From assembly GCF_042242105.1 (NCBI RefSeq), contig NC_092012.1:16498543-16562542 (forward strand): 64,000 bases of DNA, read 5' to 3'. The notes under the pieces are model-generated. The model was not told where the DNA came from, did no database searches, and saw only the letters and a list, made by a program, of their open reading frames with translations. The position numbers and the translations under genes were made by a program. This document shows, piece after piece, positions 1 through 12,700 of this stretch; within the stretch, counting starts at the first letter, position 1, and every line of letters starts with the position of its first letter. The DNA comes from Pempheris klunzingeri. Its lineage: Eukaryota; Chordata; Actinopteri; Acropomatiformes; Pempheridae.

Positions 1-632
1 AGAAATGTGTTTAGTAATGTACATAATTAAAGCATAACATCAGCTGAATTGAAATGGGTCTTCAGGAGCACTTTCACCAGCCTCATTGTACATGGTGCAC
101 ATTTCTTTTGTGTTTAAGTGAGTGGGGGCCGGCATCTAATATATATTTTTAATGTATTTTTTTCACTCCACCACATTTATCTTACAGCTGATGTTACTTT
201 GCAGATGAATGTAGGTATTTCACATTCAGTTTGATATGTGCTCATAAATAAAAATGACAACATGAGACAAATATGACATGGCATTACTGACTATTTATAT
301 ATCAACACATTGCACAAGATGCAGAATTAGTATCTTTGCTTTCAGGTGAGTACATCTTTTACTTCTTATGCAGAACATTTATTTGTTATTGGGTATTTCT
401 CCATTAGTTGTGTGCTACATTTCTATGTAGGATCCATGTTGCACACCCAAGTATTTAGCTGTGGTTTAGCTTCCTGTGGCCGACCCACAGCTGACACTGG
501 GTGGCGTTGGACTAAAAGCCTCGATCAGACCTGCAGACGTGATTAATTGACTGTGTCCACCTCAGAGGAGGGAAACTGTGGTGCTGGAGCTCAGGACAGC
601 AGCCCTCCTCCTCCTCAGTAGCAGCGCAGTTC
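1..632. other. Upstream flank of prtg; no gene recognised
   Basis: The DNA is AT-rich up to about 440, then rises in GC toward the prtg start. I see no convincing ORF, tRNA or named repeat. The CT-rich stretch ending in AG near 601-618 could be part of a promoter or a 3' splice site for a non-coding first exon. Confidence 0.4.
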
Positions 633-687
633 ATGTGGAGGAAACAGCTATGAGAGAGTAGCTAGCATGCACGGACAATTCATGTAA
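633..687 (+). promoter_or_regulatory. Cluster of four short uORFs abutting the prtg start codon
   Basis: In the 55 bases before the prtg ATG there are four start-stop frames. 633-653 encodes 6 aa. 650-661 encodes 3 aa, its ATG overlapping the previous TGA. 667-687 encodes 6 aa. 682-687 is a bare ATG-TAA nested in the third. The last TAA is immediately followed by the main ATG at 688. This matters only if the transcript begins upstream of 633, which the sequence alone cannot prove. Confidence 0.6.
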
Positions 688-754
688 ATGGCGCCTGTCA
701 AAGGGAAATTATATCAGCGTTTGCTGTTTTCTGTCGTTTTTCTTCCAATCTCAG
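688..754 (+). CDS. prtg: prtg coding exon 1: start codon and signal peptide
   Basis: This exon encodes 22 residues plus one base: a basic start (MAPVKGK), then a hydrophobic run [11 protein letters not shown] typical of a secretion signal. It ends at CTCAG|GTAAGC. The next exon, 8 bp short of 1.5 kb downstream, completes a glycine codon and continues VLCFSELFF, so cleavage is probably just before or after that cysteine. This exon is too short to stand out as an ORF. It was chosen because it alone supplies an in-frame ATG, a signal peptide and the correct phase. A string of uORFs sits directly in front of it. Confidence 0.88.
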
Positions 755-3700
755 GTAAGCAGCTCTTACGGTAATATTTTACGAGAGAGTAAAAGCGCTT
801 ACTTACTGTTTGAGTGCATCCCTCTGTGTTAGTCAGTGGACCCTCAACAGGAGCTGACCGTAAATCTAACTTTAAAGCTCCTCCGTAACTTAACGGGCTA
901 ACATTCATTTAACTGTTAGCTTGACTCATCGCTGTCAACATTTATCACCTTTAAAACGACAAAAGACGAATTAACTTTAACCACAGTGTCGCCAAAACAG
1001 CCCGTTTTTGACGTGAACATTTGTAAATTTAATTAAGTTGTATTCATTTTAAACGGCACTAAACTTTAACGCTAATTCATCTTTTAACGTGTGAACGTGT
1101 CTGTTGTGTTTAAACGTCAGTTAACTTTTAAACTTGACGGGTTTTTTTTTTTTTTACTTCGAATGTTAACCGTTAGCGAGTAACGGTTAAAACTCCAACT
1201 GTTAACTGTCATATTCTTACTATCAATTAATTATATTCGGCTGTAGATTAAAACAGTGCTGAGTTAAAGTGGACATGAAGGCTCTGTGGACATGCTAGTT
1301 ATTGGGGAGATATTTGTGATGGGACTATTCTCTGTCTATCGGCCATATTGATGCTTGAGATGATTAGTTGGAGCTGAACAGGCAGGAGGAAAGTGACAGC
1401 GCTCATATTGTAAAGTATTTAGCGATCCAGTTACACATCTGAAATGAGAGATCACTGTGTCGGTCCAGCAAAAAAAAGTACATGTTGTATCAAATATACA
1501 GGTAGTATGTAAAATAAATGGCTCCACACAGATACACAGTATAGCCAGGTTTTATGTATGGTCCGTTCCTTTTAATGTGGAAGAGAAATAAATATCTCAA
1601 AACTGCAAGTTGTTATGTCATTGTTTTGAATTGGAGGTGAAGAACCTGCTGTGTGGTCTGTTGATATATTCAATTATAGCCTTTTAGGAATGACACAGTG
1701 TCTCTATTTAGTCCCTAAATGTTATATTAATGAAACATTACGTAAAGCTCATGCTGAGAGTTCAGTAATAGCGAGGACTAATAGGATCAACTGTTTCACC
1801 TTCAGCTGGTGACTTTATGAGCCATAAGTAAGTGGATTAAAATGGAGCAAAAAGACTCCTTGAAGCTACAATGTGATTACTGTACAGAGCTGTAGATCTC
1901 CTGTTGGCAGGCCTCCATGCCCTCTCAAATGTGACATTTCACCTTTAGGAGGGTGTTTTAATCTGTCTCACACGTCTGAGACTCTAAACACTGATAATAC
2001 CCATCCAGAGGACGGTGAGCCACAGCCTCCAATAAGTGTAAATGACTGATTTCAGTAAAAAAAAAAAAAAAAAAAGCATGCAAACTGGCTTGAAACTATC
2101 CTTTTATGTTGCTTTAAACCAGTATTCAAATGGGGGTGTAAATGCTTTAAATATTTTACTGGACTCCTGTTAGTGCTGTGCTCCTCTAGGCTGGCTGAAG
2201 GGCCCCATGCCGATAACCATCTTCAATCCTCATGTGCTTTTCTGCTCTCGTTCTACAGGTGTTTTATGCTTTAGCGAGTTATTTTTCATCAAGGAGCCCC
2301 ATGATGTCACTGTCATGCGGAAAGAAGCTGTTATTTTGGACTGTCAGGCACATGGAGAGTCGCCCATCGACGTCCGATGGCTCAAGAACGGAGTAAATGT
2401 GGTGGAGAACGAACGGGTGTACCTGCTCTCCAATGGCTCCCTTTATATTTCGGAGGTGGAGAGCAGAAGAGGAGACAAATCAGATGAAGGCTTCTATCAG
2501 TGCCTTGCTCAGAACAAGTATGGCGCAATCCTGAGCCAGAAAGCCCGTCTTACAATCGCAAGTGAGTATCATGTTGGAGTCACATTGGAAACAATGTGGA
2601 GCACATGTGATGTGATGTAGGGTGACAAACAACTTATCATGGTTAGGGTTATCATGTCTTGTATTCTGGCCGTTAGCTACCGTTTACTTGCAGTAATCGC
2701 CACATGTGATTCAAATCTCAAACACATTACTGTTTATTTCATTGATTTGTTTTTCTTTTTTGTCGATCAGTGTTGCATTCAGGCTAAGCTTTAGTGATAG
2801 CAGTGGAGGAAGAGGGACAAAGTTCTTCAAAGTTAGAACCCAGAAAAAAAGGAAGGGGAATATGCCCATTGGTGTGTAAATGAAGGAGCAGCAGATCTGA
2901 AAGGTTAGGAGCTGTCCAGGATACTGGCTCTCCAGTGCTAAAGAGCAGATGACCCCTATTCACAAGCTGAAGCTTTCATGTTATTGCACCCTGATCGCTT
3001 GAGGAATTGTTCTTTTGGAATGCTTTCTCCTCCAGTGCTGCGCTCCAAAGTTGGCCTCATATTTTAAGGGGGGAGAAGACAAGCTTCAGGCAGAGTTGGT
3101 CTTTTGGGACCTTGTATCCCCTCCTCCCACACCACGGGCCATGCATCTTGCTGTGCCACTTGTGCAGAATGCATGTTAACCCTTTTGCACCACCGGTATT
3201 GCATTCCCAGCTATAGTAAAACATGCATTTATAACTTTCCATGCAAAATGCTGAAATTTAATTTTATGTTAAATTTAATGAGGCATAAGAGCAAAAGCTG
3301 TTTTGCATGTCTCTCCCCGGGATTGTGATCCTTGTTTTTTTGTCTAATTCCATAGTTTTACTTTTCAGTCCATTCTTCCTTCCGTGATCCTGATGTTGAG
3401 ACAAATCAAGTATGAGCTAGGAAACATTATTTTTTTTATATAGTTACTGAAGATGAACTCCGAGGATTTTCTTTATAGTACAAAATTCTACTTTCATGTA
3501 TAAAATGGTTTCCTCTGAGACCAGCAGCCTTCACCTCAGTGCAATGGAGCTTAATAACATTGGCAGAACTTTTGAGGTACATACTTCATTAAAAGCTAAA
3601 ACTTTATGGATGAGTGGAGTACAATTAGTATGGCTTACATAACAATTGTTTAGTGTCTTGAGCCACCTAAGGTGAATTATTGTGGAGCTGCTCTTAATCC

Positions 3701-6700
3701 CAATGCAATGCTGTGTGGTGGAGATCCCAGTCGACTCAAGAACATCAAGAACATTTTATTAATTAATTGAGTAGTATACCTGCTTTATAGTCTGAAGTTA
3801 AGAGGTGATAAAGGCTGCAAGAAAGCTTTACTAGTTTGTTTTAAAATGGCACTTAGACCTGCTTGAGGGTCTATCTGGAAGCTCATAAAGTTTGCACATA
3901 CCTGAGAAATGCTCAGTTGAAGGACACAGAGGTAGCAGTGGGGGTTGTTGCGAGTGGTGTGCACACACACGTACGCACACACACACAAATGTGAATTGCC
4001 GTTTCCCAGTACCACTGCCTTACCCAGAGTGTCTAAATGACCAAACTTTATTGCAGGCCTCACCAGGTCAGCAGGGGCTGGATGCTTTGCACACAATAGT
4101 TTTCGGCCTCGCTGCTCTGGTGAAAAGCTTTTCACTCTGACCGTTTTTGTCCACGTTGCCCCCCATGCTCACAAAAGAAAAAGTTCTTTGGGGGCCATTG
4201 TTTGTCCTGATATCAGTGGACAGAACAGCTGGGTCTGTTCACCGCAAGACTAATTACATTAATTATAAATATTAAAGATCAGAGAGAGGGTCTAAGTTCA
4301 CATTTTGATTGAAAGGTCAAGGTGGAAATCCTCATTAAACAGCATGGCTCTTTTGGATGACCAGCCTATTACATGGAGGTCTGCTCAGAGATTTTGACAA
4401 TATGTGCATTTGATTTATTTTAACCATAGAAGCCCGTACTTGCAATTCTGTTCATTATGAACATTTTGATCCAAGTGTCACAGTGTCCTCAGTGCAGGAA
4501 TGGTACCCTTTGTGAGCTTTCTAATCCTGTACTCGTATGTTGAAGTTGTGGACCTGTTAGTTCTTTGAGGAATGTGATGGTGATGGAGGGTAACTTAAAC
4601 ATTGTGTTGCTGAGGCACAAAGGTGAGAAGGGATTTAGGTGTGATGAAAAGGAATGTGACACATGAGCCTCACCATGTGACTTTTGTCAATAGACTTCAG
4701 ATTGATGGGGATTTCAGTAGAGAGATTGTGATAGCCTCCTGAGTTGGCTCCCTTATTTTAGCCTTTTGCATGATGTGGGTGCTGGTGCATTAGGCTTTAG
4801 CTTTTACAGGTATGGTTCAGTTGTGGCTCCCATGTTGGGTCCGACCATTTTGATAGTTTAAGAAAAACATGGACCTGTCTGTAATGTTAATGGTCTGTTG
4901 CACCCTGATATTATTGATGACAAGGTGAACTCTGGGGACATTTCTGGGAACGAAACACCAATGACAGGAACAGGTGACATTGGGAACAGCCAGGTAGAAA
5001 GTAGATGCTAGGACCTATGAAGGCCATTGTTGGGTTTATTTACAGGCCAGCTATGTTACATAACATTATGTGTCGCATTTTCATTGATGGAGTGGACTAT
5101 ATTTTAGTCATGATTACCCACCCTATTACACACCTGATATATTGGTAAGATTAAGGTGTATGTTGTTGCATCTTGATAAATGAAAAATAATTTAGGCAAG
5201 TGCTTGTTTTGTGGTGACCATCAAGAGCAATCTGTTTATTGATGCACCAATCCAACTTTTTCACTATCGATATCCAAATTAATAGATTACAGTTTGGTGT
5301 GCTTGTTTCTAGCTCTGATACAGAGGTTATATATGTCATCCTGAGTGTTTACTTTATCTGTGTTTACAGATTTGGAGATCAGAATCGGTTTCTAAGGAGG
5401 CATTTTAGGCAGCTGCTGCTGTAGTTCACTGTTCAAACTTTATTTTACCTTTCTGTTGTGTCCACAGACAGCCACGACTACACTATTAGTTTAAGTTGCT
5501 AAGGAGTGCGTTTGACTTGCACTGGCTCGGCACAATTAGAAACCCCAATAAGACGAAAGCAAACCTCGCACAGTGTGAGCTGTGGTGTGAATGAATGAAA
5601 TGGCCTTAAGTGAGACCACTCAAAGCCTGGAATCTTGTTTTTCTCCTCTGCTGGACACGAAAGGTTACCATGGTTCCCCTGAACGGCAGGCCCAGAGGTC
5701 AAAGGTTTCTTTAAATTGTTCAATACGTGGAGGGCAGTGAGACAGAGTGCAGGACTTGAATCTCTCCTACAATAATGCTGGATGCTCATCTAGTTCAGTT
5801 GCTGCAGTAGCCATCAGTGTGTCTACTTCTGTTTTCATTTATCTCACTGGAATCAGTCTCATATCACAACTTTTAGTTCGTTATTATTTTTCTAAAACAC
5901 CATGACAAAGGATAAAACTGTTGTTGAATCTAACTATTTAGAGATTGACTTCTTCAGCTCGGGGTTCTGATATGGAGATTAAAGACAATGAAGCCACTGT
6001 GTGTGCTGAGTGGAGGGCTGCTGTTGAATGATTGGAAAACTTTGTGGCAGAGATAAGGCATTGGAGGAGGGGATGAATGCTCCTTCCAACACCGCTCCCC
6101 CACTGCCCAGTCGGTGCTTCGAGAGGTCACGTTGCTCATGGGAATAGCTCTTTGTTTAGCCAGGCCAGTGGTCACTTGACTGTCCTGCAGCCTGTGTGTA
6201 GCAGCAGCACATCTGCCAGCCTGCCAGTGATTGATTTGTGGGCTTTTTCAGTCCTCTTGCACTCTTCTCCTTCTCGCTCATCAGCCCTCTTTTTTTCCCA
6301 GAGCCTTTTATTAATGTTCAGTGGGGTCACATTGTAAAGGACCCATCACTCAATTAAATAGTGGTGTTTTAAAGTAGTAAATGCAAAATGTACTTATTTT
6401 GGTATTACCATGTGGTGTACTCCAGTTCACAGGAATTGGACCGATTAGAAGAGTGCATGTAAAACTTTTCAGGTTGTTCAGGGATTCTGTGAAGGTTTTT
6501 CATGGGCCTCCTGATGCTAAAGGCCATCTTGCAATTTAGCATGCAGCCCACAGAATCTGGAGAGGATGATCAATTTTAATGTCTTCCCTAAAAGATTGGA
6601 CCCTGGGGGGTGGATTGGGTTGGGGCCATCGTTGCCATCCATTTAGCTGAAGTAACTGATCACAGCATAACAAACAAACACAAATTGCTTCTCTCATCTA

Positions 6701-9700
6701 TAATGATAAAACCAAGTTGAGGTGAATGTGCTGTCATTAACAGTCAGTGTTTCCTTTTATTAGGAAGTTGGAGACTTTGAATTGGGGTATGACTTTTTTC
6801 TCAGACCGTACCTGTCTGCATAATCTCTGCATTTGGATTTTGCAAAACAGCACTTTCATGATCACTTTGACAGTGCTGTCAGTGATCAGAGACTTAGCTG
6901 ATGTTTTTTTTTTTTGTAGAATCACTGTGTAGAGGAGTGCTCACCATTAATTTGAAACAAGATGCAAGGTTTCCATGCGCAGGATTATTCAGAAACACAG
7001 CAGTAAAAGTACTTGCACAAATTAAGAGGCAACATGTTTATTTCAAAGTACCCCCAGTAGCTCACATCCAGGTAGTTCGCACTATGTTGTGTGCCAGCTG
7101 AGAAACTGACCACAGTAACCAGAGGAGAGAGGGCTGAGCTAATTCCTGGTGTTTGTAAGGGAACCTTTGTTTGGGCCTGACCTGCTCACTGACCTTCAGT
7201 TTGTTGAGCTGCTGGCATCAGCAGGCCCATCTGTTACAAGCTGAAGTGAGCTGAGGTGAGACAAAAAACAGCTTTACTCCTCAGGTTCTGTTTGGACTGC
7301 CGGACACACTGAAATAAACCCAGAAGACTCACATTTTTATATATTCGTAGCTTTGAATTTCAAACTCAGGACACTGCTGTCAGTTTATGTCAAGCATGTA
7401 ATTTGCTTTAACATTGTGGTTCAACATGTCACAGCTTTTGTGCTTTAACACAATACTGATGCTTCTCTCACCATTGACAGAGAGAGAGAGAGAGACTCCT
7501 GTGTCGAGGCAGCTCTTAAATGCATCATATTGCAATCCATCCTAGCTGTAGTATAATGTTTTGCAGCAGCTGAACTGCATGCATTGTTTAATTTGTTGCA
7601 GAAGAAAAGGACATTGTTATAAAACAGCCTTTAAAACCTTGCAGTTTGAGAATGAACTGAGTGATTTGTAGGTAGTTTGCAGGACATCGGTGCAGGTTTC
7701 GGGTGGTCATGTAGGGCTCTGCCTGTGTTGGGTGCTAACCAGGATTTGTGGGGGTCAGAGGTGAGAGGTGAGATTGCTGGGAAGGGAAGCGTCAAAACTA
7801 TTTCTTCATGCTTTTGGGGAATAGGCTGAGGAATGTGTTCTGTATTTGAGTGTTTGAAATGTTGGCAAACAAGACCAAATGTTATTTACATATTTTGATG
7901 GAAAATATAGGAAATGGCACACGCATACTCTCTGTGAGTGACCAACTTTTTGCCATTTGAGTCTGAACACACAAAGGTAGATGCCAGAATGAGTTGGTGC
8001 AGGTAAATCACAAAGAGCTTTGCATGTTTTAATTTGATCATTTCATCTGCACATTGGATGCCCCTAGGCAAACATAATTGCTCTGGCCAATACTCAAAAA
8101 GCCCAAGCAGTTATAGATTTTCCTCCTTGTCTTAGTAGTTTATCAATAATCAATTATTGTCCTGCTGTTTGTCAATCCACCATCATTTGCCTGAATGGAA
8201 AGGCAAAGTGGTGAGGCAGAGGATCAGTGCAGCTCATCTCTCATGCCCTACAGTCATATTACTTCAACACATTAATGGCATTTTTGTAAGAGCCTGTGTT
8301 AAGAGGGGGAGATGGGGGGGGGGCATGTGAAGGAAGGGGGTTTTGAGTGCCTCTCTCTGCTTCTGTCTTCACATCAAACAACCACAGTGGAGCTAAGAGG
8401 GGTAACAGCTCAGGACTAATTTGATTAAGCATGACTATGGCGAAAGGAACTGATCGTGACAACAGTTTTCAACAAAGTGTGGTAAACTACATCCATGCAC
8501 TTAATAAGATGAGTCATTTCGATTCATACTTCTTTCTAGATCCTTGTATCAGGTCCCATCACGGAACTTTGACAATGCAAAATAAAATAGACCCAGCAGC
8601 CATCATGAAATACACTCCTACAGCAAGTTTATCAATTATAACTAATCAATACATTAGTTTAAAGATAATCTAGTAATACAAATTATAATCTTCATAATTT
8701 TATCCCAGCAACCAAAACTATCACCCCTATCTTGGTCAAAATGACGTGCTCCACAAATGTCAGCCTGATTTGGGGGCAAGTTGTGTAAAAGTCATAATTC
8801 ACTGAATGTTTTTTTTAGCAGCCAGAGCTCTCCTGCTGTTTAGCACCACAACACCTGGCAACGCTGCTTATGCACAGCCATTCATCATGGCCTCATACAC
8901 ACTGCTGTGTTTATGACAGTGGAGGGATGTCCTGTAGACTTTTCTCGAAAGCAGAGGTTTCCATGGCATGGTGTTGTATGTTTCTGTGGAAAACTATACC
9001 AATAATCATATGTTGCATTTCCAATTCAGTAGAAAGAATTAGGGTTGGGAATGTGCAAGTCAGACATTTATGTGTTTTCACTGTTTTGTTCAAGGTTGTC
9101 TGCTTTGGTTTCATGAGGTTCAGATATTTCCTTGAATATTATGTTCAGTCACACCATGATAAGATATCAGGTAAAACAAAGTTTTATGTTGGTTTCATGT
9201 AAAAAGATTTTGGCAGAATAGAATCAGTCTGGATGTTTTTGGATGTTTTTCCCGCTGATTATCTGACAGGCATGGTTTCATCTTGAGGACCTGCTTCCTG
9301 TTCCTCTCTGCTTCCTCTTTGCTGATGGCTCACTGCAGCAGAACAAGCTCTGGATGTGTACACAGAGGTTAAAGGGCACCTAAGTGTGATGGTTTGTCCA
9401 TTACTTAAGAGGGGATAATTTCATCCTGAAACAGAGAGGAAGTTATGCATCCTGGAAGAGTCCTACTGAATTGAGGAATAATTTAATTTGGTTGAATACA
9501 AAGTTATTCAACTTCTTGCCCACTGGGAAAATCCATTACAGTCTAGTGATTTGCACATGTCTGTAGCATGAATTAAATGTTGGCGTGCTCTGATGCTTAC
9601 TGTTTTTTGTTGTCTCAGTATTTGCTCTCTACCATGAACAGCAGTGCAATTGATTTCTTGTAACAAATGATTGACCTCAGGCTTCTGCAGCTTTTTGCGC

Positions 9701-12700
9701 ACAGAGGGGGACAGTGCAGCAGTGGGTGACCTTAATGCCTTTTAGGACTTTTACGACTCAGGAGGAACCACTGTCAAAGAGAGCATTTATCAACGAAGAG
9801 GGATAAAACATCTCAAGTCATTATAAAATGCCTACAATTCAGTTAATTATTTGGTTCCCTAGAAAAAGGCCTTATTGTCATTCATGCTGGGCCTTAGTTG
9901 CTTGCAGCTCAGCTGGTGGTTGACAACAGCTCAATTTCAGGGAAACTCTATCCACACAGGATGTAGCCGTTGCACTCAGTCATCACCTTCCTGCAGCACT
10001 CAGCAGGTCCGTAGCTTTAGGTAATAGGCATCTCTGTTTTCTGACATCCACTGGATGTGACTGAGATGGATGGATGTCTGAAATACATCAATATGTTTGG
10101 AAAGGGGTGAGTGGTTATTCAGAAATAGACAATAAGATGATCACCTTTTGGATTGATTTTGTAAAACCAGCCACATACACTTTATGTTTATACCAGCAGC
10201 AGATATTAATAGTGATCTAATCTCTCCTCCCCATCAGCTTTCAGTTTTTAGGGGTTTGCTTGGGCTTGGCTGAGACTTTAAATGTGCTTTAGTTTTATGC
10301 CAAAGCAAGTTTTGTGGCAACTTGTGAAGTGAAACACAACACCAGTTTTCACAACAAAGACACTCCTCAAGGGAAAGGAGTTTCCTTTGACTCCATCTTA
10401 AAAAAGACTACATGTAAGAGGTAAAAACATGAATACCCTCTTGGTTATAGGGAAGAATTCTACTGTACGAGACACAGTGAGTTTTGTGTTTTAGTAGAAA
10501 CTGTAATTGCCTTGCCCTTATTGCGTTTTGACAAATGTACAACCTCAACTTGGGGCTGAAGAAGTTCATAAATGTTATTGTGTTACAATAAACCATCAGT
10601 ACATTAATACTCACTAATACTCTATTCTTAGTATGATTTTTATTGAGATTTTTGACATTTTTTAATGAATTCAATATAAGCCATCTATTTGTTAGGATTT
10701 ACTGGGAGACATTTTATACCATCTCATTCTGACACACTATCAGATAAACAGAAAAGACGCTGTAGAAGAAACACGTTGTAAATTAATTTCAGTTTGACAT
10801 CAGTAATACAGAACGTTCATTTTATTTGTAATATATTTTAAAAGTTGTCTCTTGTTGCTCTGTTTTGCTGCAGGTATCTCGTCTTTTGCAATCCAGCCAA
10901 CATCAATAGTGGTCACTCAAGGCTCAGTTGCCAGGTTTTCCTGCAAAATCAGTGCACACCCTCCTCCCATCATCACTTGGGAGTTCAATCGGGTCACATT
11001 ACCCCTCGCCACTGAAAGGTATGCACTCTGGTGTTTTCAGTTTGACTTCATGGTATTCATTTTTCGCACATTTACTGGACAGCAGATCTTTTGAAGCGGG
11101 ACATGAACTGTCACAAACAATATTTCTAAGAACTGACAATGGCTAAGAGTGCTCACAGATTATGTAAGTGTTCCATAAGTGCTGTATCATATCTGTGTGT
11201 GTGTGTGTCTGCTGTCCAGAATCACAGTCTTGCCCAGTGGCATTCTTCAGATCCACGGGGTGCAGCGGGCAGATGCCGGAAATTACCGCTGCATTGCCAC
11301 CAACATTGCCAGCCGCCGCCGAAGCACGGAGGCCACCCTCACTGTCACCCCAGGTGCTTCAGCAATCTCTCTTTTTGTTTAGTTTTTCCCAAGTGTTTAG
11401 CAGTGAAATATCCATCACATTGCTGTATATGTTTACTTGAATCTAAATCTAGGTAAAGGAATATGTGATGGTATGGCTGGTCTTATGAGAGAGAGATAAC
11501 AGAAATAACTTCTTTACTTGAATCTACTGTGTCCTTCATGTCAAACCCCATGCACTAAAACTCTCCCTCCCCCTCTTTCTCTGTCTGTAGACCCCAGCCC
11601 CCAGCTTCCCCAGAGGCCGCGCATCATCATCGGGCCACAGAACATTTCAGTGTCGCTGCACCAGAATGCCATCCTGGAGTGCATGGCCACAGGCAATCCT
11701 CGACCCATCATCTCCTGGAGCCGAGCGGACAGCAAGTCTATTGATGTTTACCACACCAAAGTGTTAGGAAATGGCAACCTCATCATCACAGACATCAAGC
11801 CCCAGCATGGAGGGGTCTATCTGTGCCGAGCCACCACTCCCGGCACACGAAACTACACTGTTGCTTCAGCCAATGTCACTGTGTTAGGTAAGGATGTACA
11901 GTAGATTGTATATGTTTGTGAATTATCAATGTGAAATCCAAACTTTTATATGTGGTGTATATATATATATATATTTTTTTCTAAAGCACCACCTTCTTTG
12001 GTCGAGTGGCCAGAGAGTCTGACCCGTCCGCGTGCTGGCACTGCCCGCTTTGTGTGCCTAGCTGAAGGAGTACCAACCCCTCAAATCATTTGGCTCAAGA
12101 ATGGACAAAAAGTTCACTCTAATGGTCGAATCAAGATGTACAACAGGTATCTCCATTTAAAGTATTCATCCTGAAATCCATTAATCCTTTTTCTGAGTCA
12201 AATGTATTTGCCTGTATGCACAGAGATAATGAAAACAGGAATCCTAATTCCTTTTACCATGAAACACTGGTTTAACAGTCTTTGTTTGCTAATTTAAAAC
12301 TGTTTAGATAAATAATTCATGACTGTCCTTACAGTAAAGGGGAAACTGAATAATTTACAAGAGTGCAAATGATGTTTTAGTTGGTTTCTTTATAGCTCCT
12401 GCTCCTTATTCAACTGTCATTGCTTGTTAAAGGTTTTTTTAGAATGATAATAAAGCCATTTGTCGTGTCTGTCTGTATCCCTCAGCAAACTGGTCATCAA
12501 TCAGATCATCCCTGAGGATGATGCCATCTATCAGTGCCAGGCAGAGAACGAGCAGGGATCGGTGCTCTCCATGGCAAGGCTCATTGTGGTGATGTCTGAG
12601 GATCGGCCGAGCGCTCCGAGGAATATCCGAGCTGACACCGTGTCGAGCTCTGCCATCCTTCTGGCGTGGGAGAGGCCTCTGTATAACTCAGATAAAGTTA

